From Verrucomicrobiota bacterium (GTDB lineage Bacteria; Verrucomicrobiota; Verrucomicrobiia; Chthoniobacterales; UBA10450): DNA of 64,000 nucleotides. Positions within the stretch are counted from its first letter, which is position 1; each line of letters starts with the position of its first letter. A model generated the notes under the pieces. That model did no database searches. It was not told where the DNA came from and worked only from the letters and a program-made list of their open reading frames with translations. Shown one piece after another: positions 16,943 through 24,730 of the stretch. Where the stretch lies: contig QHQA01000014.1 of assembly GCA_003219695.1 (NCBI GenBank), positions 1 through 64,000 of the forward strand, read 5' to 3'. Made by a program: the position numbers and the translations under genes.

Positions 16943-18937
16943 ATGCCGGAATTGTCGAAGGACCTGATCGTATTGCCGAGCGCACCGCAGATCTCCGAAT
17001 CGTACTCAGCGTCAGACGAAGAGATTTTGCGGGCGATCAAGCGTGCGCAGGAAAACCTTTTGCGGCAACAAAAACCCGACGGCCACTGGTGCGGCGAGCT
17101 GATCGTCGATAGCACGCTGTGCTCCGATTACATCCTCTTCATGCACTGGTGCGGCGAAGTCGGTGTGCAATTGCAGCGACGATGCGTTCGTCACATCCTC
17201 AAACGCCAATTGCCCGATGGCGGGTGGAATATTTATCACGGCGGTCCGAGCGAGATCAACGCTTCCGTCAAAGCCTATTTTGCCCTGAAACTTGCCGGCT
17301 GTTCTGTGGACGCGCCATTTATGCAGGAAGCGCGCGCGACCATCATGCGCCTAGGCGGCGTCCCGCAGATAAACACATTCAGCAAGCTTTACCTTGCGCT
17401 GCTCGGGCAGTTTCCGTGGAAATATCTGCCAACCATTCCCGTCGAGATGGTTCTTCTGCCCGGCTGGGCGCCGTTTCACATTTCCAAAATGTCGTCCTGG
17501 AGCCGGGCCATGCTCATCCCGCTCTCGATCGTCAACCATTTCAAACCAATCCGGATTCTGCCCGGGGAAAAACATTTGCATGAACTCTATCCGCTCGGCA
17601 CGGAGCAAGCCGATCTGCGTTTGCCGCGGAGCGAGAAGTTCTGGACGTGGCGCAATTTCTTTCTCCGGGTCGATGATACCCTGAAATTTCTCCACCCGCT
17701 TCGGATTCGCCCCCTACGGCAGCGGGCATTGGAGGAAGCAGAGCGTTGGATGCTCGAGCGAATTGGCGAGGGCAGCAATGGCCTCGCAGCCGTATTCCCG
17801 GCGATGCTGAACTCATTGATCGCCCTGCGCGCTCTGGGTTACTCGAAAAAAAATCCAGTTTACGCCAAGGCGGAGAAAGATTTCGCAGGGCTGTTTGTCG
17901 ATGATCCGCAGGATTTTCGAATTCAACCGTGTCTCTCGCCGGTGTGGGATACCGCGATCAACATCATCTCGCTGGCCGAATCAGGTGTTTCACCGGAACA
18001 TCCCGCGCTGCAAAAAGCCGCAGATTGGCTCGTCACGAAAGAGGTGCGAATTAGAGGGGATTGGGCGGTCAACAATCCGCATCCCGAAGCGAGCGGCTGG
18101 GCGTTTGAGTACGAAAACGTTTATTACCCTGACGTCGATGACACAGCGATGGTGCTGATGGCGCTGCGTACAGTGCAGCCCAGAGATACGCTAACGCTCG
18201 ATGCAATCTTTCGTCGCGCACTTGCGTGGCTGCTCAGTTTCCAGTGCGACGATGGCGGTTGGGCCGCGTTTGACAAAAACGTCACCGCACCATGGCTGGA
18301 AGACATGCCGTTCGCCGATCACAACGCCATTCTCGATCCGACTTGCAGCGATCTGACCGCGCGCACACTCGAGCTCTTCGGCTATATCGGGTTCGACCGG
18401 AATCATCCCGCCGTTAAACGCGCGCTGGAGTATTTGATCCAGACGCAGGAGGACGACGGTTCTTGGTACGGCCGCTGGGGCGTGAATTATATTTATGGCA
18501 CGTGGCAGGTGTTGCGCGGCCTGCGCGCCATCGGCCAGGACATGACGCAAGACTGGATATTGCGCGGGCGCGATTGGCTGGAGAGCTGTCAAAATAGCGA
18601 CGGCGGCTGGGGCGAGACCTGTGCGACTTACGACAACCCCGGGGCCAAAGGCATCGGCGAAAGCACGGCGTCGCAAACCGCTTGGGCGATCATGGGCATC
18701 TGCGCGTGCGGCGATCTCGATCGACCGAGCGTTCAGCGCGGCTTGCGCTTCCTGCTGCGTTCGCAAAAGGCGGACGGCTCATGGCACGAAGAACAAATCA
18801 CCGGTACCGGATTTCCGAAAGTCTTCTATCTCAAATACGACTTCTATCGCCAGAATTTCCCGCTGCTCGCACTCGCCACGTACATCAATTACCGCAGTGG
18901 CCTTGACCATCGCCCGGGTTTTTACCGCTGCGATTGA
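16943..18937 (+). CDS. shc: Squalene-hopene cyclase
   Basis: 664 residues. The protonation motif DVDDTA is at residues 397-402 and matches the DxDD motif of prokaryotic squalene cyclases. Several QW repeats are visible, for example QKPDGHW near residue 30, QCDDGGWAAFD near 435, QTQEDDGSWYGRWGV near 500, NSDGGWGE and QKADGSWHE. The enzyme cyclises squalene to hopene/diplopterol at the inner membrane. Its start is six bases after hpnH. No squalene synthase genes (hpnC/D/E) are in the window, so precursor supply must be encoded elsewhere. Confidence 0.95.
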   Translation: MPELSKDLIVLPSAPQISESYSASDEEILRAIKRAQENLLRQQKPDGHWCGELIVDSTLCSDYILFMHWCGEVGVQLQRRCVRHILKRQLPDGGWNIYHGGPSEINASVKAYFALKLAGCSVDAPFMQEARATIMRLGGVPQINTFSKLYLALLGQFPWKYLPTIPVEMVLLPGWAPFHISKMSSWSRAMLIPLSIVNHFKPIRILPGEKHLHELYPLGTEQADLRLPRSEKFWTWRNFFLRVDDTLKFLHPLRIRPLRQRALEEAERWMLERIGEGSNGLAAVFPAMLNSLIALRALGYSKKNPVYAKAEKDFAGLFVDDPQDFRIQPCLSPVWDTAINIISLAESGVSPEHPALQKAADWLVTKEVRIRGDWAVNNPHPEASGWAFEYENVYYPDVDDTAMVLMALRTVQPRDTLTLDAIFRRALAWLLSFQCDDGGWAAFDKNVTAPWLEDMPFADHNAILDPTCSDLTARTLELFGYIGFDRNHPAVKRALEYLIQTQEDDGSWYGRWGVNYIYGTWQVLRGLRAIGQDMTQDWILRGRDWLESCQNSDGGWGETCATYDNPGAKGIGESTASQTAWAIMGICACGDLDRPSVQRGLRFLLRSQKADGSWHEEQITGTGFPKVFYLKYDFYRQNFPLLALATYINYRSGLDHRPGFYRCD

Positions 18938-19022
18938 GGTCAGGCTGGCTGACGTCCGCCTTGCCGATGCGCAGAAAAATAAAACCTGTCGCGCAGCGTA
19001 ATTCGATCTAACTGTAAAGATT

Positions 19023-19622
19023 ATGGCTTACGAACTACCAAAATTACCATACCCGTACGATGCCTTGGAGCCGCACATTGATGCGAAGACGATGGAAATC
19101 CATTACACCAAGCATCACCAGGCTTACATCGACAACCTCAACAAGGCGATCAAAGGCAAAGCCGATCTTGAAACAAAATCGGTGGAGGATTTGATCAGCG
19201 ATCTCAAAGCGGTGCCGGAAGACATTCGCGCTGTCGTACGCAACAACGGCGGCGGTCACGCCAATCATTCGTTCTTCTGGAAAATCCTGGGTCCGAACGC
19301 CGGCGGCGAACCGAAAGGCAAACTCGCCGACGACATTAAATCCACGTTCGGCAGCTTCGATGATTTCAGGGAAAAATTTGCCGTGGCGGGCGTAGGCCGT
19401 TTCGGCAGCGGCTGGGCATGGCTGATCAAAAACAAAAACGGCAAGCTCGAGATTATTTCGACCCCGAATCAGGACAGCCCCCTGATGGATGGCAACACAC
19501 CGGTCCTCGGCGTCGATGTGTGGGAGCACGCCTATTACCTGAAGTATCAAAATCGCCGGGCAGATTACATTAAGGCGTGGTGGAACGTCGTGAACTGGGA
19601 CGCGGTAGCGAAGAATTACTGA
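19023..19622 (+). CDS. Superoxide dismutase, Mn/Fe family (Mn-type signature)
   Basis: 199 residues. Metal ligands of the Fe/Mn superoxide dismutase fold are H27 ([11 protein letters not shown]), H82 ([10 protein letters not shown]), D165 and H169 (DVWEHAYY). The second-sphere glutamine lies in TPNQDSPLM, which is the Mn-type arrangement; Fe-type enzymes place this glutamine elsewhere. There is no signal peptide, so it is cytoplasmic and converts superoxide to peroxide and oxygen. It sits between shc and dapL without being obviously linked to either pathway. Confidence 0.93.
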   Translation: MAYELPKLPYPYDALEPHIDAKTMEIHYTKHHQAYIDNLNKAIKGKADLETKSVEDLISDLKAVPEDIRAVVRNNGGGHANHSFFWKILGPNAGGEPKGKLADDIKSTFGSFDDFREKFAVAGVGRFGSGWAWLIKNKNGKLEIISTPNQDSPLMDGNTPVLGVDVWEHAYYLKYQNRRADYIKAWWNVVNWDAVAKNY

Positions 19623-19643
19623 TTCGTGCTTGGCGCGTTCTCC

Positions 19644-19707
19644 TGTAGCGGCGGTCTGTGACCGCCGCTAAACTTGTACTGTTCGGCGGTCATAGATCGC
19701 CGTTACA
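19644..19707. repeat. REP pair (GTAG foot, GGCGGTC hairpins)
   Basis: TGTAG at the left edge, hairpin GGCGGTC-tgt-GACCGCC, spacer, hairpin GGCGGTC-at-AGATCGCC, and TTACA at the right edge. A close relative is at 47878-47942. It fills the gap between superoxide dismutase and dapL and ends three bases before the dapL ATG, so it lies over any ribosome binding site of dapL. Confidence 0.8.
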
Positions 19708-19709
19708 GC

Positions 19710-20945
19710 ATGGCTTATCTGAACGAAGATTATCTCAAGCTTCAGGCCGGCTATCTTTTTCCCGAAGTAGCGCGAAGGGTCCGCGAATTTTGCGAAGCGA
19801 ACCCCGAAGCAGCGAAGCGCTTGATCCATTGCGGAATCGGTGACGTGACCGAGCCGCTCCCGCGCGCAGCGATCGAAGCAATGAAGCGCGCTGTCGAAGA
19901 ACTCGGCCATCGCGAGACATTTCGTGGCTACGGTCCGGAACAAGGCTACGAATTTCTCAGATCGACAATCGCGCAGCGGGATTATCGCGACCGGAATATC
20001 GACATAGCCGACGACGAAATTTTTGTCTCTGACGGATCAAAATGCGATTGCGGTTACATCCTTGACATTCTCGGCGACCAAAACAAAGTGGCCGTTCCCG
20101 ATCCGGTTTATCCGGTCTATGTAGATACAAACGTGATGGCCGGCCATACCGGCCCCGCACGAAAAGGCGGCGGCTACGAAAAGCTGCTTTATTTGCGCGG
20201 CACGGCGGAAAATAATTTTGTGCCCGAGCCGCCGAAGGAACACGTCGATCTGGTTTATCTCTGTTTTCCGAATAATCCAACTGGCGCCGTGGCCACGCGC
20301 GAGCAACTTGCGGCGTGGGTCGCCTACGCGCGCGAACACGAGGCGCTGCTGCTCTTCGATGCCGCGTACGAGGCGTACATTTCCGATCTGGAAATTCCGC
20401 ATTCCATTTTCGAAATTCCTGGCGCGCGAGAGTGCGCGATTGAATTGCGTAGCTTTTCGAAGAATGGCGGGTTCACCGGCGTGCGCTGCGGCTTCACGGT
20501 AATGCCTAAATCGGTTCCCGGCCGAACAGAGAACGATCGTCGCCTGGCGCTGCATCCACTTTGGCAGCGGCGTTGGAGCACAAAATCGAACAGCGTGAAT
20601 TACCCGGCGCAACGCGGCGCCGAGGCGCTGTACTCATCTGACGGTCGTAAGCAAGTCCGCGCGCTCATCGATCACTACATGTCCAACGCAAAAATGTTGC
20701 GCGCCGCTGCCTTGGACGCTGGTCTTCAGGTTTTTGGAGGAACAAATGCCCCCTACATCTGGGCGAGCACACTGGACGGCCTAACCAGCTGGCAGATGTT
20801 CGATCGAATGCTGCGCGAGGCGAATGTGGTCATCACACCGGGCGCCGGTTTCGGTGCACAGGGCGAAGGTTACTTTCGTATTTCCGCCTTCAACAGCACG
20901 GAAAACGCCAGGGAGGTCGCGCGCCGTATAACAGGTTTGCGTTGA
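19710..20945 (+). CDS. dapL: LL-diaminopimelate aminotransferase
   Basis: 411 residues from ATG 19710; the family's usual opening ([20 protein letters not shown]) supports this start rather than the upstream one inside the repeat. Hallmarks are [23 protein letters not shown] [17 protein letters not shown] and the PLP lysine in [14 protein letters not shown]. The enzyme converts tetrahydrodipicolinate directly to LL-diaminopimelate for lysine and peptidoglycan synthesis, bypassing acylated intermediates. This route is typical of Chlamydiae, Verrucomicrobia, plants and some others, which supports the taxonomic call. Confidence 0.93.
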   Translation: MAYLNEDYLKLQAGYLFPEVARRVREFCEANPEAAKRLIHCGIGDVTEPLPRAAIEAMKRAVEELGHRETFRGYGPEQGYEFLRSTIAQRDYRDRNIDIADDEIFVSDGSKCDCGYILDILGDQNKVAVPDPVYPVYVDTNVMAGHTGPARKGGGYEKLLYLRGTAENNFVPEPPKEHVDLVYLCFPNNPTGAVATREQLAAWVAYAREHEALLLFDAAYEAYISDLEIPHSIFEIPGARECAIELRSFSKNGGFTGVRCGFTVMPKSVPGRTENDRRLALHPLWQRRWSTKSNSVNYPAQRGAEALYSSDGRKQVRALIDHYMSNAKMLRAAALDAGLQVFGGTNAPYIWASTLDGLTSWQMFDRMLREANVVITPGAGFGAQGEGYFRISAFNSTENAREVARRITGLR

Positions 20946-20955
20946 TGGCGCGTGC

Positions 20956-21030
20956 TGTAGGGTGCGCTGTCTTCAGCGCATACACTTCTCGCTTGACAAG
21001 GCGAATCCGCTGAGGACAGCGGACACTGCA
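20956..21030. repeat. REP-like element (GTAG foot, TGCGCT hairpin)
   Basis: TGTAGGG followed by hairpin TGCGCT-gtcttc-AGCGCA, a spacer, and a second hairpin CCGCTG-agga-CAGCGG. It begins 11 bases after the dapL stop. It shares the GTAG foot with other repeats in the window but not the hairpin sequence. Confidence 0.6.
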
Positions 21031-21122
21031 GGAGCCGTCTCGACGAGTGAACCGGCGACAAACTCTTGTCGATGCTGGCGATGCGCGTAGAATGCATAAA
21101 GTTTTTTTCGGGGAAGATAAGA

Positions 21123-21605
21123 GTGCCGGATCGAAAACAAAATTTGCCGCAACTTTATCGCTTTTGTTTCTTGATGCTGGGCGACTTGGGCCGGGCGCAG
21201 GAGGTTTTCCACACCACATTGCGCGAAGCGGCTGTGCGCGCCGCCCACGGAGAACTACCAAAGGAGTCATTTTGGCTTTTCCGCGACGCGCGCTGGCGCT
21301 GTTTGGAAGCAAGCGAAACGGATTTGCAACCGGAGCCGCTAGATATGGACGAGCATGAGATCACTCCAGAGGCTGCGGCACAGATTCAACAGCTGGAGCC
21401 TGCGCAACTGGCAATTTGGATTTCCGCCGCGCCTGATCCTCAGAGGACCGCACTGGCACTTTTTTATCTCGACGAATTCGATCACCGCGAAATTCTCGAT
21501 ATCGCCGAACTCAAGTTGACCGAGCTTTCGCGCTTCCTGGCAAAGGGCCGGCGACAGTTGCAGGCATGGCTGGACGCAAAAGTTCCTGAACCGCCCCGTG
21601 TATGA
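21123..21605 (+). CDS. Divergent ECF-type sigma factor-like protein
   Basis: 160 residues from GTG 21123, chosen because GGGGAAG lies about ten bases upstream; an upstream in-frame ATG at 21066 is not supported by any such site. The first part (LYRFCFLMLGDLGRAQEVFHTTLRE) resembles sigma region 2.1-2.2, where extracytoplasmic-function factors have a YR...GD..DAEDL helix. The C-terminal part (DPQRTALALFYLDEFDHREILDIAELKLTELSRFLAKGRRQLQ, seen as separate helices) resembles region 4.1-4.2. Region 2.4 is poorly conserved. It overlaps the next gene by four bases (ATGA), as sigma/anti-sigma pairs often do. Confidence 0.6.
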   Translation: MPDRKQNLPQLYRFCFLMLGDLGRAQEVFHTTLREAAVRAAHGELPKESFWLFRDARWRCLEASETDLQPEPLDMDEHEITPEAAAQIQQLEPAQLAIWISAAPDPQRTALALFYLDEFDHREILDIAELKLTELSRFLAKGRRQLQAWLDAKVPEPPRV

Positions 21606-22375
21606 AGACGCTACCGTTCTTGCGCCGGCAACGCGCTCTTTTGAATTGCGCGCCGATCACCGAGGACCGGTTTGCCGACCGTTCCATGCGCTCGGCGGTC
21701 TCTCGTGCAGACGGCTCCGACGAATTTGTCAATCAACAGAACTTCGATCGTGCGGTCGCTGCGTTGGTTCGGCTGGTTCCTATTCCGCCGGAGTCGGCAG
21801 AATGGTTTCCGGACAAAGACCTGATTCGCGGTTCGAAGTGGAATTGGAAAAAGATGGCGCGTAATCCGGCTGTTCTTTCGATCAGCATCGCTGTTGCGGT
21901 CATTGCCGGCGTGTTCGTGTTTCAACTGATTAGCCGTCTAAATGATTTTCCCGGTTCAGCTACGGCTAGGAAATTGTTGACCGTGGCTGCGTCCACCCGG
22001 CCGGTCATGCTCGATCCGGTCAGCACTGAAGCAGGTACATTGAGCGATTTGTTTTTTATGAAAAACGGGCTGGAACATTACGATGTACCAGCTGAATTCG
22101 CCGATTTTCGCACAATCGGCTGTCGCGTCTTTGAAGACGAGGAGTCACGTCGCATCGCGCAAATCTGGCTTGTCGAAAAACGGATCCAGCTTTTCCTGTT
22201 CCCGGCAGAGCGGAACACAAAAACCGGCGCGGTACTGGGGTTTCCCGGCTGGCGCTATGTGCATCAGGAAGGCTGGACGGGTACAGTAACCGAGCACAGC
22301 GGCGTCTGCTTCATGGCTGCGCTGCGGGGCAGTGAAAAAGATCTGGTGCCGTATATTGCGAATGCCAAAGAGTAG
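21602..22375 (+). CDS. Membrane protein, candidate anti-sigma partner
   Basis: 257 residues. A cytoplasmic N-terminal region of about 95 residues, one membrane helix (AVLSISIAVAVIAGVFVFQLI) and a periplasmic C-terminal domain of about 140 residues are visible. Its start codon overlaps the stop of the sigma-like gene, implying translational coupling. This topology is that of anti-sigma regulators. The N-terminal region lacks the HxxxCxxC zinc motif of ZAS-type anti-sigma factors, so the assignment rests on position and topology. The periplasmic part has no family I recognise. Confidence 0.55.
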   Translation: MKTLPFLRRQRALLNCAPITEDRFADRSMRSAVSRADGSDEFVNQQNFDRAVAALVRLVPIPPESAEWFPDKDLIRGSKWNWKKMARNPAVLSISIAVAVIAGVFVFQLISRLNDFPGSATARKLLTVAASTRPVMLDPVSTEAGTLSDLFFMKNGLEHYDVPAEFADFRTIGCRVFEDEESRRIAQIWLVEKRIQLFLFPAERNTKTGAVLGFPGWRYVHQEGWTGTVTEHSGVCFMAALRGSEKDLVPYIANAKE

Positions 22376-22516
22376 AAACTCTTCCTCTTAATCTTAATCT
22401 TCTTCTTACTCTTGTCGTCAGTCGGCAGAGAGTGAGACTAAGAGAAAGACTCGCTCGTGGCGCTTGCTACATTGACAGTCCACATCACGGGATTGACCAT
22501 TCTTGCCGCCGATTTC

Positions 22517-22567
22517 GCCAGGGTAGCTCAGTGGTAGAGCAGCCCCGAAAGCTTTCGGGGTTGGTCG
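22517..22567 (+). pseudogene. 5' fragment of a tRNA-Met-like gene with palindromic anticodon arm
   Basis: Bases 22517-22542 are identical to the first 26 bases of the intact tRNA-Met at 22606. Where the intact gene has a 15-base anticodon arm, this copy has the 18-base palindrome CCCCGAAAGCTTTCGGGG (22543-22560), then rejoins tRNA sequence for TTGGTCG. The T arm and 3' acceptor strand are missing here but are found at 22959-22982. It cannot decode any codon as it stands. Confidence 0.8.
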
Positions 22568-22605
22568 TTCGGGAGAAATTCGCTAGCTTTGTGCGCGAAA
22601 CAAAC

Positions 22606-22677
22606 GCCAGGGTAGCTCAGTGGTAGAGCAGGGGACTCATAAGCCCTTGGTCGGGAGTTCGAATCTCCCCCCTGGCA
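22606..22677 (+). tRNA. tRNA-Met (anticodon CAT)
   Basis: A complete cloverleaf: acceptor GCCAGGG paired with CCCTGGC at 22670-22676, discriminator A at 22677, D stem GCTC/GAGC, anticodon loop CTCATAA with anticodon CAT, and T arm GGGAG-TTCGAAT-CTCCC. CCA is not encoded. The acceptor pair G1-C72 is fully base paired, which argues for elongator methionine or an Ile2-type tRNA rather than an initiator. An A-G mismatch closes the anticodon loop, as in many CAT tRNAs of this type. Confidence 0.93.
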
Positions 22678-22685
22678 TTCCGATT

Positions 22686-22928
22686 ATGGCTTGGGTTTAC
22701 ATTCTGCGCGGGTGCTCAAATCGGCATTACATTGGTTCCGCGGTAGATTTAGATGCACGATTGGCGCAGCACCGACGTGGACATACGCACACAACGAAAC
22801 GACTAGGCGAAAAGCTCGAGCTCGTCGCAAGTAAACATGTCGAAACACTCGATGAGGCGCGGCGCACCGAGCGAATGTTAGAAGCCAAGAAGAATCCACA
22901 GCTTGCCATTTATTATTTGCAACAGTAG
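22686..22928 (+). CDS. Small GIY-YIG nuclease family protein
   Basis: 80 residues from ATG 22686, nine bases after the tRNA. The single domain has [19 protein letters not shown] (the GIY and YIG strands as VYI and YIG), the catalytic-type arginine in DARLAQH and the metal-binding glutamate in [11 protein letters not shown]. It belongs to the standalone UvrC N-terminal-like group (YhbQ type), whose role is unclear; some members cut branched or damaged DNA. Its stop codon TAG is part of the downstream tRNA fragment (gTAGagcag), so gene and tRNA remnant are fused end to end. Confidence 0.85.
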   Translation: MAWVYILRGCSNRHYIGSAVDLDARLAQHRRGHTHTTKRLGEKLELVASKHVETLDEARRTERMLEAKKNPQLAIYYLQQ

Positions 22929-22982
22929 AGCAGCCCCGAAAGCTTTCGGGGTTGGTCGGGAGTTCGAATCTCCCTCCTGGCA
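22925..22982 (+). pseudogene. 3' fragment of a tRNA-Met-like gene with palindromic anticodon arm
   Basis: Starts inside the D arm (GTAGAGCAG), carries the same palindrome CCCCGAAAGCTTTCGGGG at 22934-22951, then TTGGTCG and a T arm and acceptor strand that match the intact tRNA except for one base (TCCTGGC against CCCTGGC, still able to pair as G-U). Its first 34 bases are identical to 22534-22567, making a direct repeat around the tRNA-Met and GIY-YIG genes. Confidence 0.8.
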
Positions 22983-23065
22983 GTTTCGGTGTGGATTGCC
23001 GATTGATTTGCCATTGGGCGTTGAGCGTTGCGGCGTTGAAAGTTGAGTATTAAGCGTCGTCTGAG

Positions 23066-24592
23066 GTGCAACCCAAGGATTTTTTCCAAAAGCTGTTCGC
23101 AGCCGGAAATTCCTATTGGCTAACCCGGTTTGTGATTCTGCGGCTGCTGGGCTTTGTTTATGCTGTCGCGTTTTTGGTCGCAGCTAATCAGCTCGTTCCG
23201 CTCATCGGCGAGCACGGATTAACGCCGGCGAATCATTTTCTTAGTCTAGTTCAAACGCAGCTCGGTTCGCGCACCGCTGGAATGCTGCGGGTGCCGACTC
23301 TCTTCTGGTTCGGAATCTCTGACAACGCATTGTCGATTTTTTCCTGGATCGGTTTCGGTCTGTCGCTGGTTGTTCTCTGCGGCTACGCAAATGCGATCCT
23401 GCTGGCGGTTCTTTGGGCGATGTACATGTCGATCGTCCACATTGGGCAGATCTGGTACGGTTACGGTTGGGAAATCCAACTGCTCGAAACCGGCTTCTTG
23501 TCGATCTTTCTTTGCCCATTGCTGGATGGCCGGCCATTTCCAAGATGCCGGCCGCCGATCCTGGTTATCTGGCTGTTTCGCTGGCTCGGGTTTCGCATCA
23601 TGATCGGCGCCGGCCTGATCAAACTGCGCGGGGACCCATGCTGGCGCGATCTCACTTGTCTTTACTACCACTACGAAACTCAGCCAATCCCGAATCCGAT
23701 CAGCCGCTACTTCCATTTCTCGCCGCACTGGCTGCTCAAATTCGAGACGGCATGGAATCATCTCGTCGAACTCATCGTGCCGTGGTTCTCGTTCGGCCCG
23801 CGAAGAGCGCGCCATATCGCGGGTGTGTTGCTCATCACGTTTCAGATCTTTCTCATTATCAGCGGCAATCTTTCGTTCCTGAATTATCTGACCATCATTC
23901 CGTTTCTCGCCTGCTTCGACGACACATTCCTTCGGCATTTCTTGCCGGGTGCGCTCGTTAGGCGCGCAGAGTGCGCCGCGCAGGAATCGCAGCCGTCGCG
24001 CATCAACAACGTGATGGCTATCGCATTGTCGATCTTGATTGCCTGGCTCAGCATACCGACCGTGCTCAATCTCGTTTCCGGCCGGCAACTGATGAATTAC
24101 TCATTCGATCCACTCGATTTGGTGAACACTTACGGCGCATTCGGCACAGTCGGCCGCGAGCGCGACGAAATTCTCTTTGAGGGAACAGACGACGCGCTGA
24201 TCACGGGAGACACCAAGTGGAAGGAATACGAATTCAAAGCCAAGCCGGGCGATCCGAACCGGCGCCCGCCATTCGTCGCGCCGTATCAACCCCGCATCGA
24301 CTGGCAAATCTGGTTCGCCGCAATGGCGTCGCCCGCCGAATACCCGTGGACGCTGCATTTTGTCTGGAAACTTCTGCACAACGATCCCGGCACGCTCTCG
24401 CTGCTGGCGAACAATCCGTTTCCAAACGCGCCGCCACATTACATTCGCGCGCGGCTTTATCGTTATCAGTTCGCGCCGTTAGGCGAAAAAGCATGGTGGA
24501 CACGCGAACCGATTGGTGAGTGGTTGCCCGCGCTGTCCACTGACGATCCACAGTTTCGCCGCCTACTTGAAGCGATGAATTGGTTGGATTGA
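23066..24592 (+). CDS. Lipase maturation factor family membrane protein
   Basis: 508 residues from GTG. At least seven membrane helices occupy the first two thirds. The segment GAGLIKLRGDPCWRDLTCLYYHYETQPIPNP is split here only for quoting limits, and its elements GLIKLRGD and YHYETQPIPNP are diagnostic for the LMF1 family. A C-terminal soluble part contains RRPPFVAPYQPRIDWQIWFAA, also family-typical. Eukaryotic LMF1 helps fold secreted lipases in the ER; the bacterial role is not known but may be folding of secreted enzymes. An SGNH hydrolase gene follows on the same strand 138 bases later. Confidence 0.88.
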   Translation: MQPKDFFQKLFAAGNSYWLTRFVILRLLGFVYAVAFLVAANQLVPLIGEHGLTPANHFLSLVQTQLGSRTAGMLRVPTLFWFGISDNALSIFSWIGFGLSLVVLCGYANAILLAVLWAMYMSIVHIGQIWYGYGWEIQLLETGFLSIFLCPLLDGRPFPRCRPPILVIWLFRWLGFRIMIGAGLIKLRGDPCWRDLTCLYYHYETQPIPNPISRYFHFSPHWLLKFETAWNHLVELIVPWFSFGPRRARHIAGVLLITFQIFLIISGNLSFLNYLTIIPFLACFDDTFLRHFLPGALVRRAECAAQESQPSRINNVMAIALSILIAWLSIPTVLNLVSGRQLMNYSFDPLDLVNTYGAFGTVGRERDEILFEGTDDALITGDTKWKEYEFKAKPGDPNRRPPFVAPYQPRIDWQIWFAAMASPAEYPWTLHFVWKLLHNDPGTLSLLANNPFPNAPPHYIRARLYRYQFAPLGEKAWWTREPIGEWLPALSTDDPQFRRLLEAMNWLD

Positions 24593-24593
24593 A

Positions 24594-24697
24594 GTAACAC
24601 AGCCATCCTGGCTGTCCGTTTGTGCGGGCATCCTACCTGCACGAATCATGCAGGCTGGAAGCCTGTTTGACGCGGTCAGGCAAGATGCCTGAGTTAC
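24594..24697. repeat. Complex inverted repeat (GTAAC edges, CAGGC hairpins)
   Basis: GTAAC at the left and GTTAC at the right edge enclose several short hairpins: ACAGCCA-tcc-TGGCTGT, CAGGCT-gga-AGCCTG and CAGGCA-aga-TGCCTG. The element fills most of the gap between the lipase maturation factor and SGNH genes. No second copy is seen in the window. Confidence 0.55.
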
Positions 24698-24730
24698 ATA
24701 ATCGCGATTGAGACAGGTCATTTCTGCAAC

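Noticed and set aside
22620..22688. Longer N-terminus for the GIY-YIG protein starting within the tRNA
   Set aside because: The extra 22 codons are tRNA sequence; the domain begins right after the ATG at 22686.
22517..22982. Group I intron in a tRNA gene
   Set aside because: The inserted unit contains an intact tRNA and a nuclease gene in under 400 bases, with no room for a group I core and no conserved P, Q, R or S elements seen.
23246..24088. Open frame of 280 codons on the minus strand
   Set aside because: Antisense to the lipase maturation factor gene; hydrophilic low-quality sequence typical of antisense to membrane helices.
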